DNA from: Emydura subglobosa
Taxonomy: Eukaryota; Chordata; Testudines; Chelidae
NCBI GenBank assembly: GCA_007922225.1
Contig: ML679961.1
Span: forward strand, 10,209,882-10,273,881
Direction of reading: 5' to 3'
Length of the DNA stretch: 64,000 bases
Position 1 is the stretch's first letter, and every line of letters starts with the position of its first letter. The position numbers and the translations under genes are program-made. Below are positions 11,421-22,525 of the stretch, piece by piece. The notes beneath the pieces are model-generated. The model saw only the letters and a program-made list of their open reading frames with translations, did not search any database and was not told where the DNA came from.

Positions 11421-14102
11421 AGAGTTAAAAAAGGTAACTTGTTATCAAGTGATTTGGTAGTTGGAAGAGATTAATGCCCCTACCTACAATTTTATACCTC
11501 TCTATTTGAAAAGCCTGGAAGGAGAGAAAGAGGACAGATCTTCTGACACAGTTAAACCCACATGTGTCATGCTGGTAGTCCTTCATTTTTATTTAATGAT
11601 TTTGTAAACTTCAGTGGTGACCTGCACTTCTTAAATCCACATCTCCTCCTATCTCTTGCACACTGTCTGTAGCAACTTATCTCCTCCCTGTAGGGGCATT
11701 CCGATTTGTCCCATTGTGGATCATATACTCCTCTTTGGTGTGATACCTCATAGTTCACTCTGCTGGTGACATCACACCAATCACTGTGTGCTGTGTATTT
11801 AGAGAAAAGGCAATCTGTGTTCTCCAGTCTTGGCTGATTTTTTTTCTAAAGCCTTAAAATTATATGCAGTACCAAATTCTACAAAATGGAGCAAATGGAC
11901 TTTATTAATCTTTATAGGCAGATGGTAGGGGTAAGTGATGTCACAAGCAGTGTGCAAGCTGGATTGTTGTACCGAGCAGCAAATAGATGTGTGATGAGCA
12001 AAAGACAAGAAAAATGGTAAACTTAAATGAGTTTTGGGGAAAATCCAGTAAACACACAAGCCCAGCATTAGTAGGGGCAAATAACTTTTTTGAAGAGAGA
12101 TAGTTGTGTCCTAGAGTAGCCATAAGAGTAGGGAAAAGGAAAAGTCTGGAGAACCTGTGGGAAACTATTCTAGCTAATGCCAACTGATTCTGTGTTCCGT
12201 GGGTTTCACTGAAGGATTGTTTTGCAGTCACCAGACTGAGGTGGATTGTAGGGCTATAAATCAGTTGCCTGAAAGCTCAGTCACAGTAGTTATGTCAGGC
12301 ATGACATTTAAAAGAATTTTGTGCCAAGAATCCATAACTTGATCACTGCAGTACATTGCGAGGTACCAGATGTGGTGTGCTTGCCCCCTTGAATCATGTG
12401 GGGTTTGTCTCTGTTCCTATTAAGTGGATTCTATTACATGAGAAATCACCTGATGACTCCAAAGGAATGTTTAGTTCAGCAGCTTTGTAGTATCCTGTAA
12501 CAGTAGCATCTGTGACTTCAATATGAATTCTGTTCTTTAAGGAAATACAACATTGGTAAGATTACATTCATACAAAATTAGTTCAAAGTCCCTTTTAGCC
12601 ACATTTGTCTCTTTGAAAATAGCTTCCCATGTATAGTTTGTACATATGTTGACAGAAGCCCAAATTTAGCCCTGATGCAAGTTTCTGTACATGGCCCAGA
12701 AAGTGCAAAAATATGTTCCTTTTACAGTCTGTCAGATTAGGGATTTAGTGTATGATTTTAACTGTTAGCATTTATATCATTTGGCTTTAGAAAATGACTG
12801 AGCTGCATTGAAATCTTTTCGGTAAATGTTGGAGTTAAATTTGTACACAGGTTTTTTTTTGTCCATTTAATTTTAACAAAATTTGCCTAATCCTGCAATT
12901 ATTTCTTGCCATGAAAATGTTCAATAAATACAATATTTTTTAAAACCTGATCTTTGTTTACATTTGTCTTATTGGCATCTCCTTTCCTTTTCTGGTCTGG
13001 ATTTGCTAACAGCTAGACTGAGGGCAATCTCATGTGTGTTCCATGATATTCATTTAACTGTAGGTAAGAAAATGCTGACAGCTGAGAGGTTAAAGGCTGA
13101 GGAGGTGTTAGTGTGGATACCCAGAAAACATGTGCACAGTAGGCTGAAATTCCTTAAGCTTAAAGACCTTGTTGTAATGCTAATGTAAACGCTCCCTTGT
13201 TCTGTTTATAAGGAAAGCAATAACATGAAAAGAGGACCTGGTATGTGGCTGAATAGGAAGCAGATGGAGAGACTTTTTAAAAAACAGCTGGGACTCAAAT
13301 TCTCATTGATATAGGTACTTCTCTCTTCCCTTTCCATACACATAAAGCCCATGAAGTTTCCATGACAATGTTCTCTTGCCAAAGGTTACAACTATTAAGT
13401 ATAATTTTCTTGTATCAGCTATCATAAGTCAGTATACATTTCCAGCTTTACTGAAGTCTAATATTATAGAAGCAATAATTCTGGCCAATTAACTGATGTT
13501 TAGTTTTTACATTAATATGGAATAAAAAAAAGCCTGCCAACAACCAGTCTTTAGGCGCAAGTAGTATGACTATTTAATTTGAAAAGAATTTTATTTGGAA
13601 ACATCTCATAATTCAGAGAGGAATTCTTAGTTTTAAATGGTCAGGAGGGTCTGTTCTCATTTGGACAAAACTTCATTTATCATTATTTGCTTTTCCAGTA
13701 CCAAAATCTCCACTGATTCTGACTTTTGGATTCATGGCCACTGGGAATGTTATGTCTGACCTTTTTCAGAATCCCTCACTCACTTGCTAAAATCTCCTTT
13801 CCCTATTTCACTTTAACTCCCTGCAAACAAAGAATTCACATCTATCAATTTCATTTCACAAAGTGCTGTAGTTCCTGGAAAAAGGGGTCTAATGGAAATA
13901 AAACTTTAGTCAAGTGGCCCTTTTAAAAAGTCCTATCAAACTTCAGTCGATATTGTTCCCCCATGCACTGATATGGCAAATTATATACACTTGAAAATAA
14001 TACTTTATGGAAATCCTGATGCAACCTTATCAGTGACGGTGCAATCACCCCAGCATAATACTGCTGTGCTATATTAGGGATACAGGCAGAGTCAGTAGTG
14101 TC
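11421..14102. other. Presumably intronic sequence, nothing recognised
   Basis: No exon of PELI2 or another gene was recognised. Short open frames (for example 11941-12231 minus and 13726-13926 plus) lack domains and codon-use signals. Confidence 0.4.
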
Positions 14103-14406
14103 AGTTGGTCATTTGTTCAAGGGGTACTCAGATAAGACATTCTTAATAAGGAGCTGATTTTAGTAAAGTATTCTAAAATCCACATGCATGCATAGTGAGA
14201 TTTTCTTGATTGTTGGTATGCCAGATGAGGAGTAGGGGTAGGGGAATACTACTTCGTGTAAACTTGGGGTCATTTGGTCAAGGAGTTCCTCAGATACAGG
14301 ACTGCTTCCCAACAAGGAGCTCATAGTCAAATTGCTTTAAAAATGTGCATAGCAAGATTGTCTTGAAAATGGGTATTCCATAATAGGGGCTAAGACTCTA
14401 GGGGAA
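14103..14406 (+). repeat. Diverged local tandem duplication, two units of about 140-145 bp
   Basis: Unit 1 (about 14103-14246) and unit 2 (about 14264-14406) share blocks in the same order: TCATTTGTTCAAGG / TCATTTGGTCAAGG, CTCAGATA, AAGGAGCT, GCATAGTGAGATTTTCTTGA / GCATAGCAAGATTGTCTTGA, and TAGGGGA at the end. They are clearly related but well diverged, so this is an old duplication. Confidence 0.7.
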
Positions 14407-14584
14407 GAGAACCCATAGAGATGACTGAATCAGTTCCCATTTCTTCAGTTCTGCCATGCTGCAGAGGATTTTGCAGAACCCCTCCCTCTAGTCCTCAAAG
14501 TGGAATACAGAATCTGGGGCTCCCCTCCACTTCCGCTTGCTGCATCTAGTTGGTTGATGTGCTCCTTAGAGCCTGTTGCTTTCC

Positions 14585-14607
14585 ACCTTCCTTCCTTCCT
14601 TCCTTCC
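14585..14607 (+). repeat. (CCTT)n microsatellite
   Basis: About five CCTT/TTCC units in a row. Short and simple. Confidence 0.9.
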
Positions 14608-15013
14608 CATGGCTCCTGGAGCACTACAGGAAGAGGGCAGAGTTGGTAGCTGAATAGCAGTGGTGTGTCCCTTTATCCCCCACACATAGAGGTACTTGCT
14701 AGTTGTATGTCCCACACTATCAGTTAATTTCTTTTTGATCAAATATCGCGGAACTCTGCATTAGAGTTGAGGTTGACTGGCATTGCCTCGTTTTCCTCCA
14801 GAATGTAGAGTGCATATTTCTGAGCTTTCAGAGGTTTATAGTACACATTAGCCCTACTTGACAACCTTTATTCTTCCCTCTGACTGATGGCCCATCCTGC
14901 CCTGACAGACGATACTGCCCTCTGTCTTTCCAGATAACATGGAGCACTGCAAGGATGGAAAAAGCTGTCAAACCGTCCTTACTATTTAGGGCAGGCTCAA
15001 TGAACACCTGCCA

Positions 15014-15270
15014 GTATGTTTACACTGCAGCTGAGAGAGAACCTCGCAGCCTGATTAGGTAAACTTGTGGTAGCATAGCTCATGATAGCATGCTAAAAAC
15101 AGCTATGTAGATGTCATGGCTTGGGCTGTCGAGCCCACCCAATCTCCCAGGCTCCAGAACCGAAGCTGCAGTCTACACAGCTATTTTTCATGTGCTAGTG
15201 TTAGCTCTGCTAACACCAGTCTGTGTACTCAGCTTGAGAAGTTTGCTTCCAGCTGCAGTGTAGACATACC
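15014..15270. mobile_element. Miniature DNA transposon with TATGTCTACACTGCAGCTG-type ends
   Basis: The left end TATGTTTACACTGCAGCTG and the right end CAGCTGCAGTGTAGACATA are inverted copies with one difference over 19 bp. The interior is about 220 bp and non-coding. No exact target duplication was identified. It belongs with the elements at 16690, 21519, 26645 and 39436, which share the GTCTACAC end motif. Confidence 0.75.
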
Positions 15271-15309
15271 CCAATGTCTACACCTGCCTGTGTCCAACCA
15301 CTTCACCTA

Positions 15310-15631
15310 CAGTAGAAGCTCTGAGTTATGGACACCAGAGTTACAAATTGACCAGTCAATCACACGCCTCATTTGGAACCAGAAGTACACAATCAGGCAG
15401 CCGCAGAGAAAAAAAAATACAGTACAGTACTGTGTTAAGTGTAAACTATTAAAAAAAAAAGGGAAAGCAGCCTTTTTCTTGTGCATACTAGTGTTTCAAA
15501 GCTGTATTAAGTCAATGTTCAGCTGTAAACTTTTGAAAGAACAACCATAACATTTTGTTCAGAGTTATGAACATTTCAGAGTTATGAACAACCTTCATCC
15601 CTGAGGTGTTCGTAACTCTGAGATTCTTCTG
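15310..15631 (+). mobile_element. Tigger/pogo-like miniature element
   Basis: The left end CAGTAGAAGCTCTGAGTTAT and right end GTAACTCTGAGATTCTTCTG form an imperfect inverted repeat. The left flank is TA and the right flank TG, compatible with a mutated TA target duplication of Tc1/mariner-superfamily elements. A second copy in opposite orientation lies at 24860-25246. The open frame at 15116-15550 runs across this element and the preceding one and is not a gene. Confidence 0.6.
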
Positions 15632-16689
15632 TGCTTCGCACAAACCAACCAAAGGTGCCAGATGTTAGCATCTCTTCACCCTTGTCCTAAGGATTCCCTT
15701 CTGGAACATCACCTGCCCTTGTCTCTGACCTCTAGTCCACTAACCTGCTGCAACTCTCCATGGCAAACACATTGGTTGTGCAAGTAAAGGAGCACAAAAG
15801 CCTATCTCCCCACAGAAACGAGGAGCCCATTATCTCTTTGGGGGCAGATGCACCTCTCTTCATGTCTCAACATGCACTGTGGCAATCTGCTGCAAGTAAT
15901 CCCTGCACCAGTCAATACAGCTGTCCCTAACACAATGTAGGGCAGTGCAGTGTACGCAGACTAATGAGAGAACACAAGCGTGGAACATCACAGCACATAA
16001 AATGGCACATTTTAGTTAATTATTCCTCATGTTTGCTTATTATAGGGCAGTCCTGGCAGAATCAAACTTGCAGGTTGCAAGGCTCATATGCACTTTTACC
16101 TCTGTATTTCCTGGTTTTCAGAGGCTTAAGTGTAGGTGTGGTTGATGCTCTAAAAGGATATATGAGGCACTGCTGGTCAACCTTATATCTGCATTAACTA
16201 AGTTTTTGGGTAGTGAATTAAGTCAGTTGCAAACCTTTGCAATTTTATCACAGATCTTGTGATATTTAGTCTTTTACTCAAAACCCCAATTCCTGGAATG
16301 GTATCATTATGTGACACTCAACTTTATTCTTTATTTTTTAAAAATGAAATAAACTTCTAGTCTTCCTGGTTGTGGTGTAAAGCTTAAAAGCACAAACGTC
16401 AAAGGCTCAAAAACAAAGGAAAATAAAATTTATCAAATTGAAATATGTTTGGCTTAAAATAACAAGATTTAAAACATTCTTATGACTCTTTTTAGGGCCT
16501 TTTAGAAGGCTTTGGGATTGGCAATACTATGACATGATTGTAGGAGTAATTTGGGATCATGTAACTTTTTTTTGTTAATTATGATGTTAAAACTTTTCCT
16601 AATCTAACTCTGGCAGATTTCCACCTGACCATCTTACTTTATTGTTCCTCTCCTCCTTCTCTGTCCACTCCTTCTCATACAGTTTCTCT

Positions 16690-16974
16690 GGGTATGCCTA
16701 CACTGTTGCTGTGGCAGAAATCAATGCAGCGGCATTAATTGAGTGGGTCTGTGTAGACCCGCTTAATTGATGGGTGAGCACTCTCCGGTTGAGTCAATTA
16801 AGCCTCCTCCCCAAAAGGTGGAAGGCAACGTCGATGGGAGGGTGTCTCCCATCGACACAGCACCATGAATACTCAGTGGTACATCAACGTAAGTACTTTG
16901 ACGGGAGATACACAAGCAACGTTATGTCACTTGTGTATCTCTCGTCTACTGCTGCCACCAGCATAGACCAGCCC
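16690..16974. mobile_element. Miniature element, GGGTATGYCTACACT ends, internal hairpins
   Basis: Begins GGGTATGCCTACACT and ends with GCATAGACCAGCCC. The interior holds two clear hairpins: GTCGATGGGAG (16830-16840) with its perfect complement at 16846-16856, and GAGATACACAAG (16905-16916) with its complement at 16930-16941. The second hairpin is shared with the copies at 26645-26937 and 39436-39727. The frame at 16774-16977 is a by-product. Confidence 0.75.
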
Positions 16975-18147
16975 TAAGTCTTTTGACTTTACAGTTTTAT
17001 GTTAGTGGCCAATTTCTTTCTAAGACAAGTAATAAAAATGCATATGAAATTTATTTGAATTGGAGCAACTGCCTGTGCTGTATTCATTGTGGAAAGTATG
17101 TGCTCTTTTGCACTTTGAGAATATTCTTAGTATTTTGAAAAGCAGTTATACAATAACAGGAAATACCCTGCTAAATTAATATTTTTGAAGCCCAGTTTTT
17201 CAATAGGGGAACGCCGCTGATACAACAGATTTGAAAAGGTGCATCTATTCCTAGTTACATAACTTCAAAAGGGGTTTTCACCTCTCAAATCTTAAAAAAA
17301 ATGATGACCTTTGGCAATATTAATGAATTTTTCTAAAGCACTGGTTATGAGTTCGTCTAGTAGTCAATCCAGGTAAACCAGCTTCCAAAACTCCTATTAT
17401 GTAGAGCTAAAATAAGGCACCTGCAGCTTAGGTCACCTAGTCAATTGCTAATAGGAACCAAATGAGAGTATTGGAGTTAAAGCCATAGTACATTAGTGAG
17501 TGTGTGGTTTAGGATTCATTGGGATATGGTGAAATTTATGAAGGTCCTAATATTAAAGTTCATACATCAGAAAGATTTTTCAAGTTGCATTAGGCTGCTC
17601 ACTGACTGGTGAGGGCTGAACATCTATCTAATGGCTGGGGGATGGAGATAAAAATAACTTACAGGCTTGTCCTGGCCTAGTTTTTCAGAGGAAGTATTGG
17701 TCAGGGTCAATCTAATGATGATCAGACATGTTAATGGAGCCAAAATTCTGATTAGATTTATGCAGTCTATCCCACATAATTAGTACCTGCAAAGTTCCAT
17801 AGTGTGTTATGGAAGTAGAAAGCATTTGTTACAGGACAGCAATAGACTGCTATGCTGGAAAAGAAAAAGAAATCAGACTACTTTAATTGTCTAAGCTAGA
17901 AGTTCACTTGATTTGCTCTTTCACTTATATACAGCACTATATAAAGTGCCCATTAGCTCTGACACAGATAGGACTTGTGTTTCTAGAATTGGTTCCAGAG
18001 TTGGTAATCAATCTTTCCAACCCCCATTAATGTTTTTCATGTGCTTATATACTAAATTTGTCTTAATGCTTGTAAATCTGGTTGAGTATATTAAACTTTA
18101 CTGCTTTTTATGTTTAAAAATGTGTTTTCAATATATTACTTGTGCTG
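16975..18147. other. Presumably intronic sequence, nothing recognised
   Basis: No exon or transposon recognised. The frame starting at 17913 is AT-rich and ends in the L2 tail that follows. Confidence 0.4.
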
Positions 18148-18256
18148 CAGTAGCACGCACAGACTCCAGTCAGGGCTCAGGATCCTATTGTACCAGGCGC
18201 TGTATGTACAAAATGGAAAAGATTGTCTCTGCCCTAAACAGCTTACAATCTAAGAC
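18148..18256 (-). mobile_element. L2-like LINE 3' tail
   Basis: GTAGCACGCACAGACTCCAG, then CAGGCGCTGTATGTACAAAA and GTCTCTGCCCTAAACAGCTT with ACAATCTAAG at the edge. Same unit and orientation as at 2437. Confidence 0.65.
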
Positions 18257-19874
18257 CCAATCCTGCAGTTTTTAACATGCTGGCAGACTGCTGACTTGCA
18301 TGGAGCCCCGTTGACTTCAGTTGCCTGAAATCCTGTAACCTCTTTAATGTTGTAAATTATATTCCATGAAACTGAATTATGGCTGAACATATGCACTTGG
18401 AGCAATGGGAAACATTTCTTCTTTCTTACAATAGTGTGATTTAAAAAAAAAAAAAAAAAAAGTTTTGTCATCTGAAATTTTAGACTTTGCTCCGTTTCCT
18501 TGTTTTTGTGGCTTTCGCAGGCCTTTAATGCTACTCCAAAGAGCTTTTAGTGGTTCATTTGAGAAATGAACTCCGTGGCTTTGGGATCAGTTAGAATGTC
18601 TCAGGGAAATAAAATCATTGAAAATTGTTTTATCTGAAGCAATAAAGAAGAATATACTAAGCTGCTCAATTTAAATATCACTTTCCATCTTGTAGATCAA
18701 GAGAAATATGAATAAATCACCAGTGTGATAGAAAATCTCTTTAAAAATCAGTTGATATAATTGATTGTGGCATCATCTTGTAGTGTTGTGACAATGTTGA
18801 ACTTGGGCATTTTTAATGGACTTAAACTTCCGTCATCTTGTTACTGTACTCTGTGCTGCAGAAATTCTATTTATATAGAGGCATCTGCATGCTGAATAAC
18901 TATTAATTTTGCAGACGACGCTGATCTTAATAACTTGAGTCAAACTGTTCTGTCTTTAAAAACTAAAGAACTAGAATTCATCTGGAATGTGTTAAAGTTG
19001 GCTGTTTTTTTGAAGATGTAATTATTAGATTTAATGGTCTTGTGTCACTGAAGGTAGTTTAAGTTGGTATTTCACTTTGTCTTCTGAAAATTAGAGAAGT
19101 GTAATTAGCTCCTCAGTATAGTGCTTTGATAGATGAGGCTGAAAAGTGTTATGAATAAGTCAAGTATTATTTGCATTGCATGATTATTGAACTATTTGCA
19201 TTGCATGATTATGAAAGTTATATGCAGTTATTGTATTCTCCTGTTATCTACAGGACTTGTTTTTTATAATGATTATATTGTATATTCATTCTGGTAAATT
19301 CAGAAAGCCTAAAAATCATTTTGTTTCAAACGATTTACTACTCTAAACTTATATATAAATGAATCACTGATGCTATTTAAGCTTTATATAATTTGCTAAA
19401 ATTGAGTAAACATCAGTTTTTAAATAAAAAATAAGTCTTGCATAAGTATGGGGTCTACTTCTCTTTTCTGGCTTGTGCGAAGTGGGATGGGGAGGGCTGT
19501 ATGGATGCAGGGATTCTGAGGTCTAGTAATTTTAAGCCCATGATGAAATTTGAAAAACAAAAGTGATACATTAGGGTTCTAAATTTCTGAGACATTATAT
19601 AAATATAAATATATATAAAGATAAATATTAGATAAGCTTTTAGTCCTAAAATATTTAGTGAGCAAACAGATACAGTACTTTAATCAGAAAAGCCATTGTA
19701 AGAACTCAGAGATTTTCTTTGTGTGTCAATTTACTCAGCCTTGTAATAGAACGTTGTACACTGTTCTCCTTTTCCTGGTTATTGTCTGGTGTTTATGTAG
19801 TGAAGTGAGTCTGATTATAATGTTTAACTGTAAGCTTATGTGAAATGAAAATATTTTTTTCTCTTATTCAACAG
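18257..19874. other. Intronic sequence upstream of the first PELI2 exon in view
   Basis: AT-rich with an A-run at about 18440-18458. It ends in a pyrimidine-rich stretch (TTTTTTTCTCTTATTCAACAG) serving as the acceptor tract of the exon at 19875. A 20-bp direct duplication at 19168-19212 is listed separately. Confidence 0.6.
19168..19212 (+). repeat. Perfect 20-bp direct duplication carrying octamer motifs
   Basis: TATTTGCATTGCATGATTAT occurs at 19168-19187 and again, 20/20 identical, at 19193-19212, with a period of 25 bp. Each unit contains ATTTGCAT, the reverse complement of the ATGCAAAT octamer bound by POU-domain proteins. Position is about 660 bp upstream of a PELI2 exon. A regulatory role is conjecture. 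Confidence 0.6.
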
Positions 19875-19976
19875 GCCATCAGCTGTAAAGGTCAACACAG
19901 TATCTCTTATACCTTATCCAGAAACCAAACAGTTGTAGTGGAATATACACATGATAAAGATATGGATATGTTTCAG
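19875..19976 (+). CDS. PELI2: PELI2 coding exon (residues about 70-103)
   Basis: This 102-bp exon encodes 34 residues beginning AISCKGQHSISYTLS and ending DKDMDMFQ. It begins after CAG (acceptor AG at 19873-19874) and ends before GTAAGA, and both junctions are phase 0. It matches Pellino-2: the paralogue Pellino-1 has NKDQHS in place of CKGQHS and AQTVV in place of NQTVV. In the protein this is a strand-rich part of the cryptic forkhead-associated (FHA) domain that binds phosphothreonine on partners such as IRAK1. The next exon lies 7.9 kb downstream. The first 69 codons, normally on two upstream exons, were not found in 1-19874. Confidence 0.95.
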
Positions 19977-21384
19977 GTAAGACACTGCTTATTAAAATAG
20001 CATACTTGTTATGCAGCCTCTGCAAGCAACTCCACTTCTGCTGTCTCTTAGGTGTTACCTTTGTGCTATAGAATCCTCATGACCAAACTTAAAGTTGCTC
20101 TTCCTATTGACCAGGTACTCTGAAATTTTGTACAGTATCTTTTTTAACCTGAGCCAGTATCTGTTAAACATCCTTACCCTTCCTCCACTGTTTGTTTTCT
20201 ATCTATAAGGATACCATAGCAGCTGCAGAAATGACACAGAAAAGAATCGTGTGGTGCATTTGGGATGATTGATAAGCACTAAGGCCCAGGCTACAACTAC
20301 AGTTAGAGGATTTGGAGTAGAAAGAATGGTTGGGAACAGGACGTGGGAGTGGGGAGGAAGAATCAGGAGGAAAGAGGGGCAGAAGACACTGGGGCAGGGA
20401 TAGGAACAAGGGTGGGAGGGAAGGGCAGGAGTCCGGGGTGGAACTATGCATTCAAGGAGGAAGGAGTGCTATGGAAAAATAGTATGTTATCTTATAATTA
20501 GAGACTGTATCATAATGCATATAAACAAGGAGGCTGAAATGAGGTTGCATAGGCAACCTTACTTCTGGCATTGTCTAACTTTTGATGGGTTAACTTTGCA
20601 ACAGTAAGATTATCTTAACATAGGTTATTTTTAATGTAATTATATTAAAAAAAAGTAAATAACTTCTGTGCATAGTTAGGGTCACTGGACTCGGGAAGAA
20701 AACTTTCACAATCTTTCTTGTCAAGGCCATACACATTCATCTTAGCAGTAATTAAATAGTCTTACTTTGTCTTGGGTTATTACATGCCTTTATTCAGCTT
20801 GTAGTAGTTAGACGGGTTCAGCACTTGGTTTTCTTTCTGTTGATAGAAGAGGAGAGGAAATGGCCTTACTATCCAAATATAAATACCCTCTGCTCCTATC
20901 ATTTTCTATTCTTGCTCCATGTAAAGTTCTCCCAGGGGATATAGCGATGCATGAATTCTTATTATATCCATTTAGTGATTAACAAGAAGTGTAGTTTATG
21001 CTCTAGACTTGCTTTCTAACTGCCTTCATGCAATAGCAAATAAACATTTCCCGTTATGAGTAGATAGAAATAGAAGAATTGGCTTTTCCAAGAAAACTAA
21101 TAAAACAGGAAAGTGTTATTGAGATGTATTGTTCCGGGTTTTCATCCACAGATCCAGCTATAGGTTACCGTGCAGTATAGATTTTCCATTTTTATTTTCT
21201 CACGCTTTGGTGGATCTCAACAGTGATTTTTTTTTTTTTGCAAACAAAATCTGACCTTTCTTGGGATTTTCCCCACTATCAATAATAATGCAGAAACTGT
21301 AGAAATGTTCAATATTTCTGTTGTATGTTTGGAAAAAACAGATGATTTAGTCATATATAACACTTTTTCCATTCTACTAAGATT
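19977..21384. other. PELI2 intron, 5' part
   Basis: Begins with the GTAAGA donor. No transposon body recognised. The 82-codon minus-strand frame at 20203-20451 is a Pro/Ser-rich by-product of a purine-rich plus strand (about 20330-20470, rich in GGGA and GGAA). Confidence 0.6.
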
Positions 21385-21518
21385 TCAGGAGGACATTAAA
21401 CAGCAGCTATTGTAGTTAGATCCTTTAAAATCAGCAGGTCTGGGTAACTTGCATCCAAAAGTTTTAAAAGCGCTAGCTGTGGAGCTCATTGGATTGCTAA
21501 TGTTGATTTTCAATCAAC

Positions 21519-21945
21519 GGTACGTCTACACCTTTGGTAGCGTGTAGAGTAGACACTGCACACCTAGCTAGCATAGATAGAAATAGCAGTGTGGAGGGTG
21601 AGGCACAGTTTGGGTGAGTAAAGTAGCAAAGAATGCCCTCCCTACATGCCAGAATTTTTGGTATATGCTCTACACAACTCTCTGTATTCCCAAGCAGTGC
21701 CTCCCATATCTATTCTACTAATTTTACAGTGTAATGTTCTGCAGGAGCCTTTCCCCACTGTCTCTCCTCTTCCCCCCTGCTGGAATCTTTCGTTGCTACA
21801 GTGAAAAGCTCTAGCAGTGGGGAGATGCTGTTCTCACTGCTGTGTATAGCTAACCACTGCAATGACACATGTGGACACAGGTTGCCTTTCACTGCAGCGT
21901 GTAGCCACACGTGCCCTACACGTGATCATAAGTGTAGACATAGCC
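21519..21945. mobile_element. Miniature element, GGTACGTCTACACC / GTGTAGACATAGCC ends
   Basis: Inverted ends GGTACGTCTACACC and AGTGTAGACATAGCC flank about 400 bp of non-coding DNA. It lies inside the older LINE, whose reading resumes after it. Frames at 21710-21910 (minus) and 21801-22004 (plus) are by-products. Confidence 0.7.
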
Positions 21946-22132
21946 AAAGTCCTGGAACATTGGGGAAATTGCAGAACCAGAAGACTGGTAGAAAGCTAAT
22001 GTAGTGCCAATATTTTAAAAGGGTAAACAGGATGATATGGGTGATTACAGTCCCGTCAGCCTGATAGTGTCCCTGGGCAAGATAATGGAGCTGCTTATAC
22101 GGGACTTGATTAACAAAGAATTAAAGGAGGTT

Positions 22133-22394
22133 AAGTTGTAGCCATGTTGGTCCCAGGATATTAGAGAGACAGGCTGGGTGAGATAATATCTTTTATTGGA
22201 CCAACTTCTGTTTGTGAGAGAGAGACAAGCTTTCATGCTTACATAGAGCTCTTCTTCAGGTCCTTTTCTCTTCTCTGAAGAGAGAGACAAGCTTTTGAGT
22301 TTACACAGAGCTGTTGAACAAGCTTGTCTCTGTCACCGACAGAAGTTGGTCCAATAAAAGGTATTACCTCACCCACCTTGTCTCTCTACAGTAG
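22133..22394. mobile_element. Compact copy of the long-inverted-repeat element
   Basis: Left: GTAGCCATGTTGGTCCCAGG, then ATCTTTTATTGGACCAACTT and GAGAGAGACAAGCTTTCATG. Right: AACAAGCTTGTCTCTGTCAC, then GAAGTTGGTCCAATAAAAGG and ACCTTGTCTCTCTA. The two halves are inverted copies that can fold on each other. The centre has a partial repeat of the AGAGACAAGCTTT segment. Related to 4437-4863. Confidence 0.75.
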
Positions 22395-22525
22395 GTTAAT
22401 AGAGTTAATGCCATCAAAATGGATTTATGGAAAACAGATCCTGTTAAACTGACTTGATATCTTTTTGATGAGATTGCAAGTTTGGCTGATAAAAGTAATA
22501 TTGTTGACATAATATACTTTGACTT

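Larger units (their letters stand above)
21385..22525 (+). mobile_element. Old plus-strand CR1-like LINE broken by two DNA elements
   Basis: Three pieces read in order as one reverse-transcriptase region. Piece 21385-21518 encodes ...SAGLGNLHPKVLKALAVEL. Piece 21946-22132 includes KGKQDDMGDYSPVSLI and GKIMELLIRDLI. Piece 22395-22525 includes DEIASLADKSNIVDIIYFDL. Between them sit a GTCTACAC-ended miniature element (21519-21945) and a compact long-inverted-repeat element (22133-22394). The third piece stops exactly where the minus-strand CR1 at 22526 begins. The LINE is therefore the oldest layer. Confidence 0.75.

Noticed and set aside
15116..15550. 144-codon plus-strand frame
   Set aside because: Crosses the boundary of two unrelated miniature transposons.
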